DNA of 64,000 nucleotides from Polydactylus sextarius (taxonomy: Eukaryota > Chordata > Actinopteri > Polynemidae): assembly GCA_016801845.1 (NCBI GenBank), contig CM028931.1, forward strand, positions 19,055,302 through 19,119,301, given 5' to 3'. Below are positions 43,500 to 64,000 of this stretch, piece by piece (within the stretch, counting starts at the first letter, position 1; every line of letters begins with the position of its first letter). The position numbers and the translations under genes are program-made. The notes beneath the pieces were generated by a model. That model was given only the letters and a program-made list of their open reading frames with translations. It did not search any database and had not been told where the DNA came from.

Positions 43500-44674
43500 C
43501 TGCAGTTTCGTGTTTGATCCACAGGTTGTCGCTGTTGCCTCATTCTCTCTCTCCCTCTGTGTTTCTCCTCCCCCTCTCTCTCTCCTCCCCCTCTCCTCTC
43601 TCTCTCCTCTCTCTCCATCAGCCCTGCCTGCCTCTCTCCTGCCTCTCTCCGCCTCAGCCAACCCGGGCTGTGCCGAGCTGCTCCCTGCGGGATCAGAGCG
43701 CTCCCCCGCCGGGACCCTTCTCTCACATCCCCCTGCTGGGACGCGGCTACATTTCCAGCCAAGCTCTGCCTGCCTTGGCTTTATTATGTGTGTCTGCGCC
43801 GCAGCCCCGCCAGCAGAGGCAGGCAGAGGAGGAGGAGGAGGAGGAGGAGGAGGAGAGGGAGGTGGAGAGGGAGGAGGAGGGAGACTGGTAGCCAGAGTCA
43901 GGACAAAGAAAAAGCAGGGAGACAGAGGCTAGCTGGAGGGTGAGAGGCTGCCGCACGTACATCACAATAATCTACTTTAAACAAAAAAACAACAAAACGA
44001 GGCGTTTTTTTTAAAAAACAACAACAACAACAACAAAAACAAAAATCAAAGAGGGTGGAGATGAGATGAGGATGCAGCGGCCGCGCGCACTGACCGCGCC
44101 ACGAGCACCACCACCACCAGTGTAGAGGCACCGGGCACCGGGACACACACACGACCGGGAGAGGCTGCGCGGATCCGGTCACTTTAATAGTTTCTATAAA
44201 AACTACAGAAAAAGGCACGAGGAGGAGAAAGAGGAGCGCGTGAAGGAGCTGCCGCGTCTTTATTTCTAATAATAATAAGAATTATTATTATTATTTTTTA
44301 TCATTTCTCCTTCTTCCTTCATGAACTGAAACACCCACAACACCAGCACCAACCGGCACCGGCACGAGCCGCCGCCGCCGCCTCACCTGGACCGACACGC
44401 GCGCAGTGTCGCCGTGGCACCGACGCCTCGCGCTCTTTAAAAAAAAAACTGTCACTTATTTAAAAAAAAAAAAAAAAAAAGGACGAACTTCTTCTTCTTC
44501 TTCTGTCACTGTGTTGTTGTTGTTAAGAGGCGCGCGTGGCTGCACGAAACAAGAAGAAGAAGGAAAAAAAAAAGTCGCGAGCTGCGAAGAAGAAGCAGCG
44601 ATACGCGCGCGGAGGAGCGGCGGAAAGAGAAGGCACGAGGAAGAGGACAAACACCGGGAAGGACGGGAAGTTAT

Positions 44675-44705
<31 letters not shown>

Positions 44706-45021
44706 CCTCCGCCGTTTGTTCTACAGGTTGCGCGAGGAGGAGGTGGAAGATAGAAGAAGAAGAAGAAGCAGCGCGTGGACTTAAAATAAAATAAAACAGA
44801 ACGATTTTCGTCCTCGCGCACACACACACCGGAGCTGCCGCATTGCAACAGGCGGAGGAGGAGGTGGAGGAGGAAGATCACCGCCGGTGTGTGTGTGTGT
44901 GTGTGAGAGTGTGTGTGTGAATGTGTGTAAATGTGTGTGTGTGTGACCGAAAACACGGATCAATCAAATCCAATCAAATCAAAATAAAACGGAAACAGAA
45001 AAATCAGCGCGTGACACGAAG
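43500..45021 (+). promoter_or_regulatory. znf423: znf423 promoter / 5' UTR region (inferred)
   Basis: GC-richer sequence with a CT-rich tract (43540-43660), a GGA tract (43825-43880), GCGGCCGCGCGCACTGACCG around 44075 and several CpG-dense patches up to the start codon. A CTGCAG acceptor-like site at 43501-43506 may begin a 5' UTR exon. No TATA box was convincing. Open frames here are composition artefacts. Confidence 0.5.
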
Positions 45022-57591
<12,570 letters not shown>

Positions 57592-58026
57592 GTTAGTGCA
57601 CACACACACACACACATGCACACTCACTATTTCTAATATCAATTCCACATGGTTTCTAATGGCCCGCTCAGAGGGATATCAGGGAGAGGACGGTGGGGGA
57701 GAAGGATGGAGGGATTTGTGAAAGTTTCAGGAGGAAGAAAAGGAAAAACCATAAGACAGAGAAGGAGCAGGAGATGTGAAGAGAGAGAGAGAGAATTAGA
57801 GGAAGATATGGAAAGAGTCGGAGCTCTGTGGTCTCAGGAGTGCGACTGAATGGAAAGAGAGATGACAAAGGGGATATGGAGACAGAAAGATGGGTGGAAA
57901 GGGGGACAAGAGAGAGATTTGTGTGCTTTTTCTTTTCTCTCTGTGGTCTGCTCATGTCCTGGGAGGAAGTTAGACAGATTTCTTTTCTTTTCTTGGACTT
58001 GTGGTTTCTCCAAACCAAACCTCCTC

Positions 58027-58057
<31 letters not shown>

Positions 58058-58389
58058 CTCTTTCTCCGAGATGGAAATTTGAAATTATCCTGACTCTGCC
58101 TTTTTGCCTTTATTGGGGAGAAAAAAAAAAAAAAAAAAGAACAATCGAAGCAACTGCTCTCTGAGGTCCGGGTCTGAAATGAAGAAGGACGGGAGAGTTT
58201 GGACGGATTTAAGACGAATAATTCAGCTGCTGCAGTTCGAACGCTCACATTGACATTTATATCTTTACTCACTCGTATAAAACTGTAGTTATAGATGTAC
58301 TATAGTGATATGCGACTCGCGGCTGCAGGCGCCACCTGCAGGTTGAGACCAGGGACTGCAGCTCGTCTTGAAAAGAGACGATGCTAACC

Positions 58390-59220
58390 CATTAGCGCGC
58401 TACAAATCTACCATTTTATAGATTTTATGATCGATTCATTGGTTGTTTTATGACTCGAACCTGCAAATCACAACACAACCTTCACATTTTCACTATGAAT
58501 TGATTACTAGGATAGGTTATTGATCAACCGATTGAGTCCAGAAACAGTTTGGGTGTGTTGGTGATTAGCGCTGCAGCTAAGACTTATTTTATTGATTTTA
58601 TAGATGTTTGATTGATTAATTGGTTGTTTTGTCACTTAGACTTAAACATATTTACAAATCATGACTTATCTCTGATGTTTTCACTATTAATTGATGAATA
58701 GAATATTTATTGATTAAGTGATTGGGTTTAGAAACAGCTTGAGTTTGTGATTAGTGCTGCAGCTAACACTCATTTTATTGATTTTTATAGATTTTATGAT
58801 CGATTAATTGGTTATTTTGCAACTTAAACTTGTAAGTGATGATGTAATCTTTACATTTTAACTATTAATTGATTGATTGGATGGTTATTGATCAGGTGAA
58901 TTAAACAGTTTGGTAGTTTTAACGCTTATTTTGATCATTTTGTGGATTTTTATGATTTTATGGTTTTGCGATGCAATTGGATTGATTTTGGTTATTGATT
59001 AAGTGATTGGAACAGTTTGGCAGTTTTAACACTTATTTTGATCATTTTATAGATTTTATGGCCGATGAATTGGTTATTTTGCAACTCATACTTATAAACC
59101 ACGGTGTAATCTTTACACTTTAACTATTAATTGATTGATTGGATGGTTATTGATCAGGTGAATTGAACAGTTTGGTAGTTTCAACACCTGTTTTTTATGA
59201 TTTTATTGACCTGAAATCCA
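58390..59220 (+). repeat. Same ~165 bp tandem repeat right of znf423 exon 2
   Basis: Five units share TAGATTTTATGATCGATTAA, TTGGTTGTTTTATGACTCGA, ATTAGCGCTGCAGCTAAGAC and GGTTATTGATCAGGTGAATT. It has the same orientation as 56770-57480. Confidence 0.87.
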
Positions 59221-59339
59221 AACGAGAGAAAAACAAACGTCTCAACTTCCTGTCAGGACTTTCAGAATAAAACCAGGAAGCGTAGATTTCCCAGTTGTGA
59301 TCCAGATCGTGGATCTCGATTCCACCCTGAAACACGAGG

Positions 59340-59650
59340 TGATAAGATCTTTTTGGGGAAGATATCTCGTCTCCTCCCTCACTAATTAAGTTCCCGAAGC
59401 TTGTTATAGTTTTAAGAAGCGACTAAATAACTAAACCGAGCTAATATGAGAGAGGTTTGTTGATCCGAGTCATGTGAAGGCTTCAGAGACGCCGACTCTG
59501 GCTGCAGACGCTCACACATGAAGTAAAAACAGTGCGAGAGCTTTAGGTGCACGTCAGCTGGAGCTAGTTTTTGCGCCGGGCCTATCAGAGAGCAGTTAAA
59601 CACTTCCTCTGACGAGATCCCAGCAGGGAAATAAGATCCTGCTGAACGTG
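59340..59650 (+). promoter_or_regulatory. Complex island in znf423 intron 2, possible conserved non-coding element
   Basis: GATAAGATCTTTTTGGGGAA, CTCACTAATTAAGTTCCCGA, GACTAAATAACTAAACCGAG and CAGGGAAATAAGATCCTGC. About 300 bp without simple repeats, with GATA, TAATTA and E-box-like words. Confidence 0.33.
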
Positions 59651-59917
59651 GTAAATATGCAGTTATCTCTCTGGTTCAGCTCTGCGGGGAAACGAGGGGG
59701 AGAGGAAAGTACGACCCTTGGGGTGTCAGTGATGTGCCCAACCCTCCCATCCTCACCCCCTACCTCCGTCAGACCTGTGCTAACTCTCCTCCAGGGGCCG
59801 CTACACAGGTCTACATCTGTGTTGAAGTAGAGAGGAGGGGGTGCTGACTGAGGTCCTGGGTGGCTCCGTAGAAATGCTGTGTGTGTCAGTTCCTGCAGGA
59901 AACTACAGTCCCATGAT

Positions 59918-59919
<2 letters not shown>

Positions 59920-59963
<44 letters not shown>
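59920..59963 (+). repeat. (CA)n microsatellite
   Basis: About 22 CA units in intron 2 of znf423. Confidence 0.93.
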
Positions 59964-59965
<2 letters not shown>

Positions 59966-61040
59966 TCCTCCCATAAAAACACACACACACTGTCCCATAT
60001 TCCCTGACTCAGCTGCTCTTCCAATTTGGATTTTACCATCAATTCCCCGTCCCAGCATCCTCTGCATCACTGTCTCTGTCACACTCTCGTTTTGGTTTGT
60101 TTGTTTTTTTTTTTAAAGAATATGAACACTTCTTTCTCTTTCTATTTCTCTTTCTTTGTCTGGAAAATGTGCGTTGAGTTTGAGTTTGAGTTTGGGGAAA
60201 AAAAAAAATAGAAAAAAAAAAAAAAAAACCAACCAGACGAGACAGGACAGGACGAGGACGTGAGCCAACCTATTCTCCTCTTTCCTACATCCCTCCTGTT
60301 TCCTTTCTTCCTCCAGAGACGAGACCTCCAAGGCTCCATGTTTGCCCTCCTCCTCCTCCTCCTCCTCCTCCTCCTCCTCCTCTCGTAATATAAAAAGGAG
60401 GAGTAGAGGAGCTGCTGAGGTGGGCAGACCAAACGCCTGCACCTCAGAGACGTGATGATCTGTGCGTCTGTCAGTGATGAAATCGTCCACCGAGTCTTGT
60501 TTTTCTCAATTCTTGTCAGTCTGCTGCAGACTACACACACACACACACACACACGTATCACTACACACTCTTACTGTTTCTCTTGGACAAACACACACAC
60601 ACAGAAAGTGAGTCATGGTGGAAAAGGTTCGTCAGGTCCCCGAGCTGAAACCGAGAAACTGAGACCTGCTGCATTGTTGTTACTCACGGCTGAGGAACGT
60701 ATGAGGAAAATAGTTTTTTTTTTTTTTAAACCTTTAAAGCGTCTGAACGACGGCTTCACCTCGTCGTTCTGCAGAGTTTTACCGTAAATGAACAGACGAC
60801 GTGGGCGTCGTCGTCTTTACCTGTTTCTTCTTTTGTTTCCTGGGTTAGTGGAGGTTGTTGTGATGGTCAGAGCTCAGATGAAGACAAACAGGACGTCGCC
60901 CTCCCTCCTGTTCTTTCTCCTTTTCTCTCTCACTTCCTCTTCCTCTTCCCTCTCTCTCCCTCTCTCACCGCTACCCTCTGGAGGTCCATAATGTAGTTTT
61001 AATTTCCCCAAGGCTGCCACAGGAAAACAGTTCCCGTCTC

Positions 61041-61072
<32 letters not shown>

Positions 61073-61240
61073 AACTATTATTGCCTGTCACAGTGAACTG
61101 TGCATCTGTGTTTTTTTTGTCTTTATCGCAGCGTTTAAGCTTCTTTTGTTTTCTTTTTGATTCATCGTGTTTCATTTGCGGCTTCAACTTTTATTTTCAG
61201 AGTTTGTGCATTTGTATGTGTGTTGTTGTTGTTAGTTTGT

Positions 61241-61243
<3 letters not shown>

Positions 61244-61301
<58 letters not shown>

Positions 61302-61386
61302 CCTTCCATGACGTGAATGACTGTTTCATCATCCTGTTTCCAGACGTCGGTGTTGGGTGCTGCTCTCCCTCGCTGCAGCTCGTCCC

Positions 61387-61446
<60 letters not shown>

Positions 61447-61619
61447 CTGGTATGCTGTGGTGCATATCTCATCCCAAGGGGGCGGGGCTAGCGTTGGGAA
61501 AACACACACACTAACATCACATCGACCAGGCTATGATGGGGGGGAAAGAACATGAGGTGGGAGGTAAAAACGAGGGGGAGGGAGGAGGTGAGGAGAGATG
61601 GCTTCTTTATATAGCCACC

Positions 61620-61666
<47 letters not shown>

Positions 61667-61793
61667 GGAGCAGAGGGTGAGAGAGGGCGGGGGAGTCTCC
61701 AGAGAGAGTGAGAGAGAGCAGGGTTGTGTTGTTGTGTCCAGCTGCACCTGTTCAGTCCGTGTGTGTGTGTGTGTGTGTGTGTGTCGTGAGCTA

Positions 61794-61841
<48 letters not shown>
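61244..61841. repeat. Cluster of five long TG/CA tracts
   Basis: TG at 61244-61300 and 61390-61444, CA at 61622-61664, TG at 61758-61784 and CA at 61796-61841. Neighbouring tracts are in opposite orientations and can pair. The 61758/61796 pair is separated by only about 11 bp. Confidence 0.93.
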
Positions 61842-61843
<2 letters not shown>

Positions 61844-62045
61844 GTGGTGAGTGTGTGTGTGTGGGACTGCCAAGTGTCTCGATTCAAGCGCTCACGTCCT
61901 CGATGATTCGACGATTTGATTCGTCCTCCTGTTCAGAGCCAAGATGGCGTCACGTGTCCAAGATGGCGGCGAAACGAAGCCGATTATAAACGAGACGAAC
62001 ACGTTGACGGAAAAATAACACGGTCTTGTTTAGTCCGGTTCCTGC

Positions 62046-62345
62046 AGGACACAAGACCTGATGTGTTGAGATGGTTGAGGCCGAATTTGACTCATTTCAC
62101 GGAAAATTTTCTAGAAAAAAATGCAATAAAGTTGCAGTGTTTTCAGGTGTTTTGTTGCAAGAAAACACCTTAAAATCCTGCAATTTCATTGCAACAAATG
62201 CCTAAAAATCTTGCAACTTTATTGCAACAAAACGCTGCAACTTTATTGCAAGAAAACACAGCAACTTTCATTACAATTTTTCAGATCATCGTCCGTGACG
62301 TCAGATTGAGCCTCAACAGCCTGAAAAGAGAAATCCTGGAGGATC
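62046..62345 (+). mobile_element. Minisatellite-bearing element with inverted ends in znf423 intron 2
   Basis: The left end is TTCCTGCAGGAC (one mismatch to TTCCTCCAGGAC), then CATTTCACGG and TTTTCTAGAAAAAA. The core TGCAATAAAGTTGCAGTG is in plus orientation at 62130, then switches to minus orientation (CAACTTTATTGCAACAAAA) to 62270. The right end is GAAATCCTGGAGGA. The interior is therefore an inverted array. Confidence 0.6.
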
Positions 62346-62944
62346 TGACGAGTGTGTGTTTGTGTTAAGGAGGAACATCGAACACGCCGTCGCGTCCGTT
62401 AAAGTTTTCTCTTCTTCAGCTCGTCGGACGCGTGTTTTCGTTCCTCATATCCGTCGTTAGCGTCGGCGTCGGCGTCACCTGCGTTTTTGTGGCGACAGGT
62501 GAAAACACGGCCTCGTCCGACACCCGAGTGTGTGAACGAGGTGCAGAACTTCCTGTCTGCGTCTCCGTCTATAATCGGGTCCAAGTTTAAAAAACGCGTC
62601 CAGTCGTGCAGAATGAAAGAACTTGTGTCCACGCTGTTTGGTTTCTAAACACTCTCCTGGAAGCTCCACACGCCACACACACTCACACACACTCACACAC
62701 ACTCACACACCGTTTGAAGCTGCTTTAAAGCTTCCTCAGACATAGGTGTGTGTGTTTAATGCATGCCTGGCTGGCAGATACACATCTCTGTGAGCTGCAG
62801 AGCCAAGTAACGTTTGAATGACTGCTTCAGCTCCGCAGCTTTACGTGATGTTTTATTCCTCTTTAACTGTCCAACTTTACAAACTCAAACTTTATCCGTT
62901 TCCTGCTTCAATGAACCGCATCCTGCAGCATTTTACACCTTTAG

Positions 62945-63290
62945 GTTGTTGAGCCAGAGGCTGTTTTTAGGTGTTCTGTTGCAACAAAGTTGTGTCATTT
63001 TGTTGCAGTGTAGTTGTGGTGTTTTTAGGATTTTTGTTGCAATAAAGTTGCAGTGTTTTGTTGCAACAAAGTTGCAGTGTTTTGTTGCAATAAAGTTGCA
63101 ATGTTTTAAAGGTGTGTTTTGATGCAAAAAGTTGCTTTATTTTGTTGCAACAAAGTTGCAGTGTTTTTAGATGTTTTTGCACCATAGTTGCAGTGTTTCA
63201 GATGTTTTGTTGCTATAAATTTTCAGTGTTTGTTGGGATAAAGTTGCCGTATCTTTAGGTGTGTTGTTTTGTCGCCGTACAGTTGAAGCT
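62945..63290 (+). repeat. Minisatellite family array in znf423 intron 2
   Basis: About ten units of TTTTGTTGCAATAAAGTTGC and AGTGTTTTTAG, plus orientation. No TCCTCCAGGA terminus was seen. Confidence 0.85.
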
Positions 63291-63399
63291 GTGACGGTAA
63301 CATGGTGAAACCATGTGTCTGGTGTGTGAAACCGTCTAGAAACAGGAAGACGTCATCGTCTTGTTCTTCTTCTTCTCTGTTTCTCCCGTATGTTTATAT

Positions 63400-63960
63400 C
63401 TTATTATCATTTAGCAGCTAATTACCTGAGTGAACTGGTTTTAGCGGCGGGTAATGAGAGAACACACGCAGACAGAAACACACGAGGTAATAAACACGTC
63501 GGTGCGGCGGATGAACACAGACGAGCCTAACGAGCGGTGATTAGTGGCTCTCAACCAGGCGTGGTTCGGCTGCGGAGCAACATCCTGCACCGTGGACGCC
63601 GCTAATTCACTTCTCTTTATCTAATTACCCACAAACACACACACACACACACCTGTCCTGCACATATGCAAAGTGACCTCCTTATCGGTGGAGTATATCT
63701 TCCTGTGTGTGTGTTAATAAACAGCTCGTCGTCCTCAGGTTACCGACGCTCCGGTTCCTTCATATCGGTGAAATCAAATCGAATCAAAAGACGTGGACGG
63801 GTCAAACAAAAGGTTTGAATGGCTGCGTTTCTCTCCCACCAGCCACTTAATTTCAGTTAATTGCGTTCACAGCGTCTCCCAGGTGTGAGCCCGTCCCTCA
63901 TTACACGGTCAGAATCCAAATCAGCGGCGCCTCCGCACAGAAACACGGCCACGGACGAGG
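63400..63960 (+). promoter_or_regulatory. Complex island in znf423 intron 2, possible conserved non-coding element
   Basis: The longest non-repetitive stretch in the intron. It contains TTTAGCAGCTAATTACCTGA, TTAGCGGCGGGTAATGAGAG, CTTTATCTAATTACCCAC, CACATATGCAAAGTGACC and CCACTTAATTTCAGTTAATT. It has several TAATTA cores and an octamer-like ATGCAAA. A short CA repeat interrupts it at 63633-63652. Confidence 0.37.
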
Positions 63961-64000
63961 GTTTTTTGTTCATATTTTCTATAGTTTGACTGCAGGACTT

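Noticed and set aside
43454..43932. Pro/Ser/Leu-rich open frames of 140-145 codons upstream of znf423
   Set aside because: CT- and GGA-rich 5' region in which several frames stay open because of composition. No family resemblance or conserved start.

Overview
The window is nuclear DNA of a ray-finned fish, most likely a percomorph teleost. The genes are split by GT-AG introns, and most cnot1 introns are only about 75-120 bp. TG/CA microsatellites are very abundant, and the spacers carry the degenerate GCTAAGCTAAGCTAAC and GCTGCAGCTAAC repeats often seen in percomorph genomes. No operon, phage, CRISPR or bacterial feature was seen.

Layout. (1) Positions 1-2387, plus strand: the last four coding exons of setd6, a SET-domain lysine methyltransferase, cut at the left edge. 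(2) 3220-20018, minus strand: a complete cnot1, the scaffold of the CCR4-NOT deadenylase. I resolved 48 coding exons that join without a phase error into 2397 codons plus stop, against about 2376 residues in human. setd6 and cnot1 converge tail to tail, with polyadenylation signals 27 bp apart. (3) 20019-23136: a spacer between the divergent cnot1 and the next gene. (4) 23137-30330, plus strand: a nine-exon gene of the NCOA5 (nuclear receptor coactivator 5) family, with a probable one-base deletion in its penultimate exon. (5) 30331-43500: a repeat-filled intergenic region. (6) From 45022, plus strand: the first two coding exons of znf423, a multi-zinc-finger transcription factor. Exon 1 (45022-45061) and exon 2 (57529-57591) are separated by a 12.5 kb intron, and the zinc-finger exons lie to the right of the window.

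The genes are not a pathway unit. They are neighbours with roles in chromatin and transcription (setd6, NCOA5-like, znf423) and mRNA decay (cnot1). setd6-cnot1 adjacency is also known in mammals.

The least expected content is in the repeats. A dispersed element with a TTGCAATAAAGTTGCAGTG minisatellite core occurs at least twelve times in 64 kb, and several copies have shared flanks ending in inverted TCCTCCAGGA termini. It looks like a non-autonomous DNA transposon with an expandable internal minisatellite. In addition, several different 150-300 bp repeat families sit on both sides of individual exons: znf423 exon 1, znf423 exon 2, and cnot1 exons 3-5. All calls come from reading the sequence and from remembered protein families; no database search was run.
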